Positions 1 to 13,964 are shown, counted from the first letter of the stretch. The stretch is DNA of 64,000 nucleotides from Manduca sexta (GCF_014839805.1 NC_051138.1:5826983-5890982); one strand, 5' to 3'. Notes: a model not told the origin generated them from the sequence alone. Numbers and translations are program-made.

Positions 1-1078
1 TTCTAGTGTCCGATATTGCTTTAGCGCCTTATTAATTATTGATACGATTTATTGCGTAATTTGTCAAACTTATATTATTAGCCGTTTCCAAATATACAAT
101 AAATGTGTGAAGTTAGTGAAAACTTAGCCTTACACATATAGGGACTAATTAATTATAATTAAGTAGATGTATTACTATGTATAGTAAAATTATTATGTGC
201 ATACAGGTGAAGTTTTTACTACTTACATACAAGTAATGAATACTGTAGGTAATTTTGTAACATGATTTCGGGTAATTAAATTTGAAGGCATTTTGTTTCT
301 TTATATTTGCATTTAGAAATGAGTTCATGGTCATATATGGTTTTTAAACAATGATACAAATACCCAATTTATATTGTAAATTAAATATTCAATGTACAAA
401 TATTTCATTTTTATCTAAGTATACGTAAATAGATGACATTTTGTATATCTGGCTGGTTTTATTTCATTAATATGAAGAAGACCCCTTATAAAAGTTATTA
501 GTTACATCGACACAGGCTGTATCGTAGAAGCATGATTATAACTAATCAGTCGGTTTAAATTATAATCGAGGTTGGACGATTCAAATGTATTTTTAACCGA
601 CTTAAAAAAGGAGGAGATTTCAATTCCACTACTTTTTTTTGTTTTTTTTTTTATGTTTGTTACCTCAGAACTTTTGAATTTGAACCTATTTTGATGATTC
701 TTTTTTTTATTAGAAAGTTGGTACTTCCAGTGTAGCCCCAAATAAATTTCATTATTTTTGGACTTGACTTCGGATATAATTTTTTTTGGTTTGTAGTGGT
801 TTTTGAAAGCAGTGTAACCTCTGAGTAAATGCTATTCGTCACATAAATTTATAAGGCGACCAAATACAAAATCTAATCTATGCTCCCAAATACAAAATCT
901 AATCTATGCTCCCAAATAAAGGGTAATAACAAACCGTCTCCAAAAACTAGTACATTCCAAAAAAGATTTGAGCTTTATAATATACTGCTTAATAAATAAA
1001 ATTAAATGATTAAATGATTTTTTCAAATGAATAAATAATGCTAGGGTCACACTAACGTCTAATGGCAGTTATATCGCA
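1..1078. other. AT-rich intergenic DNA with a small tandem duplication
   Basis: No exon chain is visible on either strand. At 861-918 a 26-bp unit is present twice in perfect tandem (861-886 and 887-912), followed by the first few bases of a third copy. Around 590-800 there are poly-T/poly-A rich relics resembling degraded repeats. The small open frames here have skewed K/N/S composition and no splice context, so I treat them as chance. Confidence 0.6.
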
Positions 1079-1981
1079 CTAGCTTTTGCCCGCGGCTCCG
1101 CCCGCGTTATAAAGTTTTTCAGGCTAAAGTTTTCCGTTATAAAAGTAGTAGTTTCCCGGGAGCCTATGTTCTTCCCAGGGTCACGAACTGTCTCCATACC
1201 AAATTTCATCTTAATACGTTGGGTAGTTCAAAAACTACCCAACGTATTAAGATCTAAACTCAAAAGTTTAATACGTTCAGGCAGACAGATGCAGCGGGGG
1301 ACTTTCTTTTATAATATATTTTTTAGAACTTTTTAAGTGAAACATTCCCGTCATACATCATTGTTGCATAACTTTAACCGTTTACGCAGCGCAGGCAACG
1401 GAAGCTCTCAAAACTCATAATTTTCCCCGTTTTTGCAACATGTTTCGTTACTGCTCCGCTCCTATTGGTCATAGCGATATATATAACTTTGAGCACTCCA
1501 CAAACAAAGGACTATTCAACACAAAAATATTTTTTCAGTTCAAATCGGTAGTTCCTGAGATTAGACATTACTGCTCCGCACCTATTGAATATAGCGTGAT
1601 GATATATAGCCTATAGCACTCCACGAACAAAGGGCTATCCAACGCAAAAGAATTTTTCAGTTTGGACCGGTAGTTCCTGAGATTAGCCATTACTGCCCCG
1701 CTCCTATTGGGTATAGCGTGATGATATATAGCCTATAGCACTCCACGAACAAAGGGCTATCCAACGCAAAAAGAATTTTTCAGTTTGGACCGGTAGTTCC
1801 TGAGATTAGCCATTACTGCTCCGCTCCGATTGGGTATAGCGTGATGATATATAGCCTATAGCACTCCACGAACAAAGAGCTATCCAACGTAAAAAGAATT
1901 TTTCAATTTGGACCGGTAGTTCCTGAGATTAGCGCGTTCAAACAAACAAACAAACTCTTCAGCTTTATATAATAGTATAGA
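1079..1981 (-). mobile_element. Non-autonomous Helitron-like element, copy 1 (four internal 123-bp repeats)
   Basis: Read on the minus strand the element starts with TC (TCTATACTATTATATAAAG) and ends with CTAG. It lies exactly between a flanking A and a flanking T, the Helitron target pattern, with no target duplication. Just before the 3' terminus is a GC-rich imperfect hairpin (CGCGGGC, loop GGA, GCCGCG). The interior holds about four tandem units of about 123 bp at 1448-1938, recognised by the recurring 'cctgagatta' block. No Rep/helicase coding is present. Copies 2 and 3 at 2113 and 35971 have the same organisation. The Helitron class is inferred from termini and target site only. Confidence 0.75.
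1208..1253. repeat. Perfect 21-bp inverted repeat with 4-nt spacer
   Basis: Left arm 1208-1228 and right arm 1233-1253 are perfect reverse complements separated by CAAA. The related element at 2113-3127 has only the left-arm sequence followed directly by normal downstream sequence, so the right arm looks like a local inverted duplication specific to copy 1. Confidence 0.85.
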
Positions 1982-2112
1982 TTAATCGAGAGGAAGTGTG
2001 AGTTTAGTCTTGTCAGTTTCCACGAAATCATTTTGAATCGGTCAACTTTTCAATAAAATCGAGGCGACAATGGAAAACACGCATTATAAATATTGAAAAC
2101 ATATTTAAAACA

Positions 2113-3127
2113 CTAGCTTTTGCCCGCGGCTCCGCCCGCGTTATAAAGTTTTTCGGGCAAAAGTTTTCCGTTATAAAAGTCACGTTGTATAATTTCCTGG
2201 GAGCCTATGTTCTTCCCAGGGTCTCAAACTGTCTCCATACCAAATGTCATCTTAATACGTTGGGTAGTTTTTGAGTTTAACACGTTCAGGCAGACAGATG
2301 CAGCGGGGGACTTTGGTTTATAATATATTTTTGTAGAACTTTTTAAGAGGATCAATCCCGTCATACATTATTGTTGAATTACTTTAACCGTTTACGCAGC
2401 GGATGCTCTAAAAACTAATTAATACATTTTCCCCGTTTTTGCAAAATGTTTCATTACTGCTACGCTCCTATTGGTCATAGCGTGATGATATATAGCACTC
2501 CAGGAACAAAGGTCTATCCAACACAAAAATATTTTTTCAGTTCAAACCGGTTGTTCCTGAGATTAGCCTTTACTGCTCCGCTCCTATTAGTCATAGCGTG
2601 ATGATATATAGCCTATAGCACTCCACAAATAAAGGGCTATTCAACACAAAAATAATTTTTCAGTTCGAACCGGTAGTTCCTGAGATTAGCTACCACTGCT
2701 CCGCTCCCATTGGGTATAGCGTGATGATATATAGCCTATAGCACTCCATGACCAAAGGGCTATCCAACACAAAAAGAATTTTTCAATTTGAACCGGTAGT
2801 TCCTGAGATTAGCTATTTCTGCTCTGCTCTCATTGGGTATAGCGTGATGATATATAGCCTATAGCACTCCACGAACAAAGGGCTATCCAACACAAAAAGA
2901 ATTTTTCAATTTGAACCGGTAGTTCCTGAGATTAGCTATTACTGCTCCGCTCCCATTGGGTATAGCGTGATGATATATAGCCTATAGCACTCCACGAACA
3001 TAGGGCTATCCAACGCAAAAAGAATTTTTCAGTTTGGACCGGTAGTTCCCGAGATTAGCGCGTTCAAACAAACAAACAAACAAACAAACAAACAAACAAA
3101 CTCTTCAGCTTTATATAATAGTATAGA
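2113..3127 (-). mobile_element. Non-autonomous Helitron-like element, copy 2 (five internal 123-bp repeats)
   Basis: It has the same termini as copy 1 (TC start, CTAG end on the minus strand), the same A/T target and the same GC-rich subterminal hairpin. About five tandem 123-bp units occupy roughly 2447-3060. A (CAAA)n microsatellite at 3066-3101 is expanded relative to the corresponding short run in copy 1. It lies only 131 bp from copy 1 in the same orientation, but each copy has its own A|T boundaries, so they are separate insertions or a rolling-circle pair. No coding capacity was seen. Confidence 0.75.
3066..3101. repeat. (CAAA)n microsatellite inside Helitron copy 2
   Basis: A run of about nine tetranucleotide units near the 5' end of the element. 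The same position in copies 1 and 3 carries only about three or four units. Confidence 0.9.
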
Positions 3128-6100
3128 TATGATAATGTAAATACATAATAATAATTTTAACAGTCATCACTCATTTATCGCGTACTTATATAATGAATTA
3201 AAATTTAAATAACTAATAACAATCCAGGCCGATATTATGGTAGATAGAGACAAAGCGAATATGATGCTAATACCTTAGTCTTGGCCGAACGTTCGCTTCA
3301 TATCTACCAACTTTTTAGCAATCTTTACTCAACAGCTCTAAATACACGATCCATCCTCTATGATAAAGGGTCTAAATTTAAAAAGACCGAAAGAAACTTC
3401 AAATAATATTATTATGCGAAGTCACCACTTTCAGGCGACTTTACAATCTAAAATTAACACTTACAACTAGCCTCGCCATTCTTCTGAGTTCGCTGAAAAT
3501 GTCCATTTTCATTGCAGCTGATAAAGCGTTGTGCGGAGAGCAATTTAAGACAACAAAAACGTTACATATAGAATTATACGTATACTGTACATAACATTCC
3601 TGTTGTTTATACATTACCCTAAAGCTTCTGTCTTCGTTATGAGTCTGTTGCACCGCGGTCGTTTGTTAGAACATTTCAGAACAAACAAAGTAAGTACATG
3701 CATGTTGGAACTTTAGCATTGCACACTACTGTGTTTGCTTTGAAACACTCGTGTGTGTTGATCTTGATCTCTTGTATATTAATATTTACATAACAGAATG
3801 GTGATACAGTTTTGCATTTCAGAAAAAAAAGAAATATTGTTTTTTTCTTTAATTTTAATAAATTATATTTAATTCGATAGGTCGCCCCTATGACATGACA
3901 CTCATGGTGAGAAGAGGGTGTCCTGGTTGCGCCTCTGCCTACCTTTAAGGGATAAAAACGTGATCTGTGCTTGTTATTTTGTTTGGTTATAACAAAATTT
4001 TGCTAAACGTATAGGTACCTAGGTGTGCTTTCTCGGTATCTCAGCGTATTAATTGAAATTTTTGAAGTATAGTTATCAGTTACACCGGTTAACCCTAGAA
4101 CGCGATTCACCGGAACGAGCCACTTCGGCGATTTTTATGTACCCCCAAGATCCAAATATAATATTCCTCCAAGACACTTCCTTATGCTCTAGGGCGTTGA
4201 TTTCAAAAGTGGTCCAGGTCCAACCCCAGGAATCCACGGGGGTATACTTTAGCGTGGTCAAAAAATGGGGTTCACAATTCGTAAGCGGAGGTCCACGAAA
4301 AGGTACCTGGTTTTGATAGTAAAGAACTAAAATGTTGAGTTGACTTCACCTATCAATGTAGGCAGATAATATTTTAAGAAGCTCAACGAACTGTTATATA
4401 TCAAAGCTTGCATATTCTGGGGAATATGGTAGAAAATTAGCTGCAGGGGACCCACCGGGACCAGCAAATTATCGAAAGTAGTCTATGAGACAAAAAAACG
4501 TGTGGGACCATCAGCTCTACGGGCTTAGAACTAGACCTGTGTCAATTTATTTCAAAAGCATTGATTTAAAAATATATATATATATATATATTTAAAATAA
4601 TTACGCAATTGTTACATATCAGAATTATCTAACAATATTTCGTGACAAAAAATAATAAAATATGAATCAAAATAATAAAATATGAAAAAAAATAATGCAC
4701 TTTTTGAAAGTTTTGAATTACCGACATTTTCCTTATTATTGTCATTAAATAGTGTTGGTTGAAAATTAAAAATGATTTATGCTTTAAGGAGAAATGCACG
4801 TAATCGACAATTATAGTGTATTTTCACTATCAAATTAATGAAACAATATCCACATTATATAAACATTTGAAACAATCAAAGTAAAGGTCTTCATATATCA
4901 TAGAAAAATAGCTCTAATATATCACAGAAATATGATGTTTAATATTTCTCTTTATGTGTAATAAATATCGAATAGATAGCTTCTAAAAATACAATTATAA
5001 GCCGTTTTGCTGGGAGCACCGATTTAATACGAACACGACATAGATATTGCTCTATAAAATATATCGTTCTGGAGATGTTTATCCAGGTGTGTCATCGATA
5101 GATTTATGAGACTATTTCGTCATTCTTAAAGCCACTCCACGTACATTAACTGCAGGTAAAATATAACTAATTCATATATATATATATAGTTACGTAATTA
5201 ATTTACATTTTAGTTCATACACTCTGATAACTTTACACAATAGGTACCTTCTTGTTTAATCGCTATATTTATTTTGTTTATATGAGACGAATCGCTCGGT
5301 ATAATTAGGTTTACCTTGGCCATTGTTTTAGGATTCCCAGTTTAAGTATTCTATTATTGCAATTGCTAAGTAAGTGTACGAATCATTCATCAGTCAAAAT
5401 AAGATAGTTAGTTATATAAGATCGTGTTTTAAACTAACACAATGCCATGAATCTTTGAAATGTTTCCTTATACATGGAATTAACATGCCATTCATGCCGT
5501 TGTCATCAAATAGCTCTTTGTTAAAAGGTCAACAGTGTGGCAACTGGAAAATGGTTCTCAGATTACTTCTTCGATAATACACTTGAAACACATTAATGCT
5601 TTTTCAAGAAACATTTCAGTAGGTACCTATGTATATGTCTTAGATACTAGGGCAATCGTAAAAGGTCACACGTTTTATTATTAAAAATGAAGAGAAATGG
5701 ATTGTGATGTTAAGTTGCGGAAGAAAGCAAAAGGTCACATTTTCTGAAGCGTATTAAAAATAAAGGAAGAATAATGATCTTACGTTGAGGCCTAAGGGGT
5801 ATTTTTTCGAATATATATATATTTCTTAGGAATCATTTAATGTTGGCTGGTGTTATAATACTAACCGCTTTTGAACCGATCTAAAATGTAGGCCAATAAA
5901 TGCGTAGTTTAATTACGGCGAAAAGTTGCGCTTCTGTCTACGCCTTTTTACATAAAAGGCGTAAGTGTGTATGCACTTACTCGATGCTTCAATACAAATA
6001 CAAGCTCAGACAAATAAATTAGTTATGATAGAGGCGTCGTGGATGCCTCTTAGTCTGCAGTCGTTAGCCCTCTATTCAATTTATATACATACATACATAG

Positions 6101-9100
6101 TTTGCATATTAACTTATCTTCAACGGGTCGTACTTTTTATCCTAAGACCAGTAAATGACATAACGATACATCAATGTCGTTATCAAAATTTAAGGCAATG
6201 AGTTGATTATCAATATACTGTGAGTATAAAAGGCGTGTGTGTGCAACACCCTTACTAGTTAAAAGTCATTATACGGAAAAAGTTCTGTGAGAGTCCGAGC
6301 AAACTGCAACACTACGTGGCTTTATACAGTGTGCCGATCAATATCTATCTTAGTCCATTAACCCACATTACCAGCCGCGGATATACATAAGGGCTTTTTG
6401 ATGGTGCCCGTGGATTTATAGAGGCCCCAGTTCCCACTAAAGTCAGAATATTATATTTCGATTTTAAAAAATGTTTATAAGAATGTACCTAGTATAAATA
6501 GTTAACACAACCTAAGTTTTTCATTTCTTTTGAAATTTCTTTGTTTATGTGTCTCTGTCATATTCAATAAATATGTTTTGCTATGTTTTTTAATATGTAC
6601 CGTACATCATTGTCGAAAACCGTTTTTTGACATGATGACAATTATTTGATTAATTAAATGGGCCCCCAGACTAGAATTAGCCCAGGGCCTACCCAACTCT
6701 CGGTCCGTCCCTGTACATTTCAATTTAAACTAGCTCACTAACATTACGTCTCATACTCTAATTAACAGGAAAGAAGGCATTTGTTAAACAGTGCCTGTCG
6801 CTGCTTATTCAAAGCAAGATATTACTAGCATTGTCATCACAAATAAATGTAATTTACTCAAGTAAATCTCTTATATAATATCTAAGAACGTCTATGGTAG
6901 GTGTAAGGTATATAAAGGATGTTGAATACATAAAATATTCTAACTCTCTTTCCTTCTTATTATCTACACTAATTTACAGGCTAGTGGACAACTGCCGACT
7001 CCGGGAATTATATCTACAACTTCACAGTTCAAGTAGGTTCCTTGGCTGTCAATTGTCATTAGATAGATGGCTGAATTCCATTATTCGATCGACAAAGGGT
7101 ATGAAACTATAATTAACTGCAGATGTCTAAGGTTAACAGCAAAAGCTTATCACAAGTCCTCAAGTAACATTAACAAAGTAAATGTTAATTTGGATAATAT
7201 AATCAATATTTCCATATCTAACTATACAAGAATAATGATAATTAAATGTTAGTTGCTGCGGCCGTCCTACCAACTTTATACATAAATAACATCCCTAGGA
7301 GAATTGATTTGGAAAGTTTTACCGTCGCCGGATGTAAGCGGCTAGGTGGATAACTTGCTGAAGAGTGAAGTTTGTATGAACAGCTATATACTATGTATAT
7401 TTACTTAGTGTTATAAGCGAGTTTATTGTTTTTAATAATACCTACAACATACAAGAAGACTAGATGCTTTAGGTAATGAAATCTCCAGTTACATCCGAGT
7501 TAACAAAGTTTTTAATAATGTCTCACAGATACGAGAAGAAATAGCACCTATATTTAATAGCACTATTCACTTCATGACTATCCTATTTTTCTAAATCACA
7601 GGGATCTTGAATCTTGTTACATCTTCCTATTATTAAATGACAACATTAAATATTAGTTCCTACCTAATACGTGATTAGCGTTGCGCACGGAAGACCGGAA
7701 TATGCATTTTTAGTATTTATACGCATTTACTAATTTTACCTAACCGACTACCTCACCTTACCAACTTAGGTACTACATGATATAAATGTTTGCAGCTATC
7801 AAAGCACTACTAAATAAACTACCTAACCGTCAAAACAAACATTAGTCATAACTTTTTAACTCACCCCTAAGTCTAAGACCCACGAATCCTCACTGAAACC
7901 AATTGCATTGGACCACATCAGCAAAAGGTTTGCCTACACTACACTACTATCGAATGAACCAAGTGCTGGCAACGAACTGATGGTGCACTGGAGTCCGTCG
8001 ATGGCTAACGATGAAACCGGAGCTGTGTACTGTAAACATCCAGTGAATGGAATCTTCGAGCCGACTGTTAGTGTCGCCCGGTGACGCTCGCGCCTTCATG
8101 CGATTATCATATCAATTAAAAGATAACGCTAAATGACCACGTGGGTGGTATATTCTCGAGATGGATTTGGACTGTGAATTTTACATCGCAGTTAAAACAA
8201 TATTGTCTAATTCACTTACCTTCAAATAAAATCAAAGATGACTTAGGTCAGCTAAACTGATATCAGCTGTTAACCTGTTTATATCAGCTATTGTACTTAG
8301 GTATTGTTGTGTCTGGTATATTTTTTTATTGTTAAGTAGTGTATGTACATCACACGGTACACATTTGCAGGGCTTGTAGGTAAACCTAATGGGAAAGCAG
8401 TATAGGGACACAGATACCCATACGTATACTATCAAGACCTAAAAATGTTTCAAACTATAAGTTCATGGAGATGTGAGTTCTCAGGTATTTTGTAAGTGAC
8501 GTAACGCAGGTATAATACTGCTAATACTTAAACATACTTGAGTAGCGTAATTATACAAACATCTCTGTATAGCACGTGCTGGGATTGTTTGCCGCTCACG
8601 GAATCCCCGGAATTATTAAACAGGACAGTGTCAATTGTGTCATTTTTACACATTGTGTTTTGTTTGATGGCGCTGGCATTCTGTAAACGCGAATATTACC
8701 TGGAAATGTTTTTTAACTCAGAAATGGTTTTATTTTTTGGCCTCTAAATGCTTCTGTTTAACTCGTAAGTAGGTAATTATGTTTTTTACCTTATAAACTG
8801 AATCTACATTAAGGCTTTCCATAGATTCTGGCATAAAACCTTTCAGCGAGTTATTCGCCGCTACATAACTACCTGTACATACATAAATACCATAATGGTC
8901 GAAATATTTAACTCTTTGTAAACAGCTGTTTGTTGCCACCTACTTACTTGGTATCTTACTTATTTTCGCGATTAGGGTAGAGCGAGATTTCGGCGCTTTT
9001 TGGGCATATCACATTACATAGTTTAATTGTATTTCAGTTGTACATTATATTTATAATTCTTAATAATTTTTGTTCGAATTCGTATTTGCATTTATCATTT

Positions 9101-10590
9101 AACGCCCCTCGCCTAGCGCTGCTAGACCGACCGCTCCTCTTGCTCTACCACCGGGTTAGGGTTATCGATGTCCGTTATAGCATTTGTTCCTACAAATAGA
9201 CAGTAAATAGAACTCCCTGCTTCAGCACACTGAGATTACAATCTAGGATGATTATTGAGCACAAACTTATCGCATGTTATAAGCGACATAGCCAAGCAAA
9301 TCTTGGAGCGCGACCACTTATCATGAGTTGGATCGCTTGATCATGAGCAATGAAATAGATAATTATCTACTTATATCGCCATCTAATTTTGTTACGAACA
9401 TGTTGACCTACATACCTACATTTTGTATAATTACTATTAAGTTACAAGTACAAAAGTAAAGATACGAGTAAGATCTTCCTATAACATTATTAGAAAGGAT
9501 TACTTAATCGTAAATCGTAATTTAAAATGGATGAAAGTACTACAACGGAGAAACCAGGCGATGTCATGGCTGCGCAGAATCCTATCGATCATTGAAACTG
9601 TAAGTACGAACTTAGTTATGGATGTAGCCGTGAACAAAGAACTATTGCAACTTACATCTATCGTAGGTATAGATACAAATAAACAGCATTACTGTTCGTT
9701 GAATGGATTTATTCGATTCCGGACTTTCGTAATCCAGTAGAAGGGTTGGATCAAAGCTTCCTGTCTTATGAAAATCCTGTTAAGCTTTATTAAGCACGAA
9801 TAATTTGTGTGATAAGAATTACTAATGTAATGGAAAATGTATAATTTCCTCGTTTTTTACTAGCTTATTCCCGCAGCTCTTTTCGCATGAATTTCCTTTC
9901 TCGGATACCTCGATAAAAGTATAGGTACTTGTAATAAAAGCAATAACTTACAGTGGTTTACGAGTTTACTTCTAAGAAACAACACAATATTTTTTTACTA
10001 TCGCATTTACCTACTTAGACTCCGGGTCAAGGGTTTATTTTCCAGGAAAATGTAGGTAATTACTACATGTGACTGACTCGGCAATGGATTTCCCTTTACC
10101 GCGGTAATTCACCTAGTTCCACCACGCAAACCACATGTTTCTAATGTATTTGTGCAGAGTATTTGATTTAAGAGAATTCTATGTATTTTTTGAATCCATA
10201 AGTAAGCTCAAGTGTTCTTTTTTAACAGTACTGACAAAGGCGCAATTAGAGCCTGATTGTACCTACATTGAAGAATATTCATGATAGGTGATACAAATGC
10301 GTATCATGATGCTATTTTCGTAAACTTTCAACCTTTATCCAACTTTTATGTGGGGTTCGCGAAACGCATTTTACAAAAATAATAGATAGCTCGGTTATTG
10401 CGTATATTAGCCCCTTAGGAGGATTTTTGTTTGGTCTAACTATGGTCGAAATTCTCACACAAAGTATTGGCTGACCTGGGAATAAAACCCATGGCCTTCC
10501 TGTCTACAGCCCATATAAACAGACACTAAACCAAGGAGGCATAGTTAGAAAGTTCTCTATTAAGATGCAAATAAAACCAACATCTGGCGC
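3128..10590. other. Long gene-poor intergenic region with degraded repeats
   Basis: No exon series with consistent splice phases was found on either strand. Recognisable bits are a SINE tail at about 3875-3980, (AT)n runs near 4568-4592 and 5814-5822, and GC-richer repeat-like debris at 6400-6720. An 87-codon frame at 4053-4316 (plus) lies in sequence that looks repeat-derived and has no recognisable product. Patches around 7900-8100 are more GC-rich than the surroundings, but no gene was identified. Confidence 0.5.
3875..3980 (+). mobile_element. SINE 3'-part fragment
   Basis: The segment contains the block 'ttgcgcctctgcctacc' followed by 'gggataaaaacgtga'. I recognise this as the 3' part of a common lepidopteran tRNA-derived SINE type. 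The tRNA-like head is missing, so this is a 5'-truncated copy. The assignment rests on memory of the family, not on a search. Confidence 0.45.
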
Positions 10591-10597
10591 GGTAACC

Positions 10598-10603
10598 TTT
10601 ATT
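10598..10603 (-). terminator. Candidate poly(A) signal for the DNAJC12-type gene
   Basis: TTTATT on the plus strand reads AATAAA on the minus strand, about 980 bases past the stop codon. The intervening 10604-11580 is AT-rich, has no exon and is best read as a long 3' UTR. Closer AATAAA-like words also exist (for example near 11263), so the true end could be nearer. Confidence 0.35.
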
Positions 10604-11580
10604 GTTTTCAAGATGAGTCACATCAAAAATAAACATATTCATACAATTGTCATGACAATAATTATTATATTTTAATAAGTTAAAACATTGAAATTTAAAA
10701 TCCACTACAACATTAAACAACACTGATACGTAAATATGTTTCACATCAAAAGTAAATACTGATTAAATATTTAACACATAATAATCTCTACGTTTATAGA
10801 TCTGTATTACTAAGGGGGAACACAACACCTATGGAACATATTTTACTAAGACAGATACATTTTAAAAGCAGAAATAGACAAAACGTAAAATTAAACAACC
10901 TTTTCTCACATTACCCTGTAAATATCTCACAACGACTCCCGCTACATTCACAATCATGTAAAAAATAATATTGCACTTATCAATAATATATAGAGGATCA
11001 AAAATATAAAATATTCAAAATATAGACATTCATTAGAGGCTTAAGTATTGTTCTACAGAAATGTCAATAAATCAGACTCACAAGTTTTGTCAGGAATGTG
11101 CAAAGCTTACATCTAGGGAATGTATAACTAAGTGTTTCTCTATAATATCCACTGGGTTCGAAACTTACATCCATTTTCTACAACATGTATTGTATTAGAC
11201 ACATTTAAAACATTAAACATTGAACATTCAATACCTAGAAAACGAGTTACATTCGAGAACTTTATTCCTTCATGAGCTGACCTGATGAATATTGTGCCTT
11301 TTTAAAACTAATTATATCTAACATTTAGATTTTAGAAGATTTAATTGATATTATTTTAACACCAATAATGTATACAGTTTGAAATGGCAAGTATTATTAA
11401 AACATCCTAAGTATGGGTAGTTAAAAACGTTACAACATATATAAATAATGAAGTACATCTGATAAACACGAAATATTTATCGAGGTGGGGCACAAACAAC
11501 CTCTGATAAAACAAACTTAACAAAAACATTCAACAAAATAAAATATTAATAACTTCAAGCATGGAAGTTGGAGATTCAAA

Positions 11581-13964
11581 TTAAATTTCATAGTTACGGA
11601 ACTTGGAAATAACTTCCGAAGGGGGCTCTTGGTTGCCGGCGCCCCAGCGGCCCCACAGAGCCGCGCCACCCTCGGAAGCCCTGCGAGCCCCTGGGTTGCT
11701 AGGCCCAAGGCTAGAAGGGCCCGACGGCTTGCCTGGCTCACCCTCCAGCATACGATCCTTAGTATTGGGCTTGCTCCAGTGCATGGATTGCTGCACATGA
11801 TCCTTCATGCCGAGCCACTGCTTGAATCCCATTGCAATCCCGCTCTGCCTCCACTTATCATAGAGGGCACGCTTAGATGGCTCACAAAGGGTCTCCTTGG
11901 CTTCCTGTGTAATAAATAATCAAGTCTTAAGAATATAATGAGTGTAGAGTCTATTGCATAAAAATTACATTAAAAATGATTTTTCCCCTTCTTAAGCCAG
12001 TAGGATTATATCTTTTATTCTTATGGTACATGCAAAGGCTGGTCAGATGGCCAGAATATCAGGGAATATCCTGAAATTTTGCAACTTATCCCGTTTCCAG
12101 TAATTAGACTTTACTGTCCCAGGCTCGCAACATCTACTAGTTTTTCTTCACAAAATTACCGAGTTGTCAGTATTTATTATATTATGACACTAGCACATTT
12201 AAGTTAGTTTATTATGTACTGATTATGTTATAAATTTTATAAAAATAAATTATATATCTGAGGTAGGTACAAGTATCATATAATAAAAAAAAAGTAAATT
12301 TGAAACCTGCATTTATTCTTTTCTGTTTAAATATACAAGTAAAAATCATTATAAATCTTTAATACCTATTTGTTTACATATGTTTTTTTTATGGTACAAC
12401 CCACCTCCATTATCACTGTAGAATTGTCCCAGAGACAATAAATCTTTATCTAACATACCTATACTGCTGTGCTAAGCGCAAAAGTGGTATGTCAGGGAAA
12501 CCTTATTTCAAGATAATCAAAGTTTTGTATATAAAACTGAGATAGAGAAACTCTTTTAAGGGTTTTTTTAACATGTTCTAAACAAGTTATTTAGGTATGT
12601 TCAACGGATGGGTATTTCTTTAAGGTATTTTACATCATAAAAATCAAGATTTTGATATATGTAGTGCTTTTAAGCTTACCACAGCAGTATATTGCATTTA
12701 AATAATATACCACAGAGATAACAATTAAAACATCAAGTGAAGGGTTAACCATTAGTCGGTTTTCCAGACACGCTATTAATAAAACAACTATTAAAATACT
12801 AAGTGAAATATAGAGCAATTCTATATACCTTCAGTTGTTGAAACTTGGCCTCTGCTTCCTTATCTCCATCATTCTTGTCGGGATGGTACTGCAGAGCAAG
12901 AACCTTGTACTCTGCAGTTATTTGTTCAACCTATAACCACATCTATAGTTGAAATATGATCAAACACCATACTATGATTGTACATAGAAAAATACCAAAG
13001 TTAAATATAAAAACATATGCAACATTAGTTATTGTTGTTTTGTTAATGCTAAACAAATTTCTTGCCATTGTTTCGCAAGGAAGACTAATTTCAGTATTTT
13101 TTTCTAATTAGATACATAGGAAAATATAGCTCTAGTTTCTAATATTTATAATAGTTAGATTCTTAATTTTGCTATGAATAGTTATTGTAATCTTTTTATT
13201 AATTTCAAAGTTTTAAAAGGATCTAATAGGAATAATTATTTTGAATGCCAGTAAACATTACATAGTTTACATTGCTGATACAAGTCTGGAGCACATACTA
13301 CACATAAAATGCAAAAACTGCCAAAAGGTATCATTTTCTTAAACCAGTAACTTATATATATGTTATTACTACGTCATAATATTTTAAGAATTTTTCCTTA
13401 TGACTCAACAACCTTAGTAATGAATGCCAAAGGCCAAGTCTACAAAACAACAATCTTAATTTTAACTTTCTAATAACTTGCTTATTTAAACAAATTATTA
13501 TCTATATTGTTCTTAGAACGTAATTTGTTTTCCTTTTCTAAATTAAAAAAGTCAAACATTTCATGCATATGTCATGAACAATAAGGTTCCTTTCGAAACT
13601 GGCATCTAAAAAAACCAAGACACAGTGGTAATAAAACTTCAAGATCATTATAAAATCCATCCTTGCTGTTCACATAAAAAATAGACAACCGTAGAAGCAA
13701 TAAAAAGTCTATGCAATTAATTTATCTCAGGATGTAGGTCAGCTTTCTGGGGCTCGGGGCCTCGGCTAGAATAAGGTCATTGAGCAGAACAGTGGAATCA
13801 ATACATAGATTTGCAAAAATATAAAATGCACTGGCACGGTGCAACTAAAGAATCAATAATATTTCATGCGTACTTACAGTTGAATTTTCATCACAACCCA
13901 ACAGCGCATAATAATCATCATCAGGATTTCTTTTATAATTTAGTATTTCATCCACTCCCGTCAT
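11581..13964 (-). CDS. DNAJC12: DnaJ homolog subfamily C member 12-like co-chaperone
   Basis: Three minus-strand exons join in phase: 13964-13878, 12930-12829 and 11904-11581, giving 170 residues. The first exon reads [20 protein letters not shown], matching the start of vertebrate DNAJC12. Exon 2 carries the J-domain helix II/III region with the HPD tripeptide (about residues 45-47) that stimulates Hsp70 ATPase. Exon 3 has the helix IV region, the QWLGMKD and SMHW segments, and the family's C-terminal motif KFRNYEI at the very end. In mammals DNAJC12 works with Hsc70 on phenylalanine, tyrosine and tryptophan hydroxylases; a similar role here is inferred. It is somewhat shorter than the human protein (about 198 aa), mainly in the linker, which is Gly/Pro/Ala-rich and GC-rich (about 11640-11770). 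No signal peptide or membrane segment is seen. It is divergently oriented from stumps about 12.6 kb away. Confidence 0.93.

Noticed and set aside
4053..4316. 87-codon plus frame with a fairly protein-like sequence
   Set aside because: No splice context or recognised domain, and the surrounding sequence looks repeat-derived; kept only as a note in the region entry.
11517..11919. Other frames over the DNAJC12-type exon 3, both strands
   Set aside because: GC-rich linker leaves all frames open; only the frame ending KFRNYEI matches the family and splices in phase.
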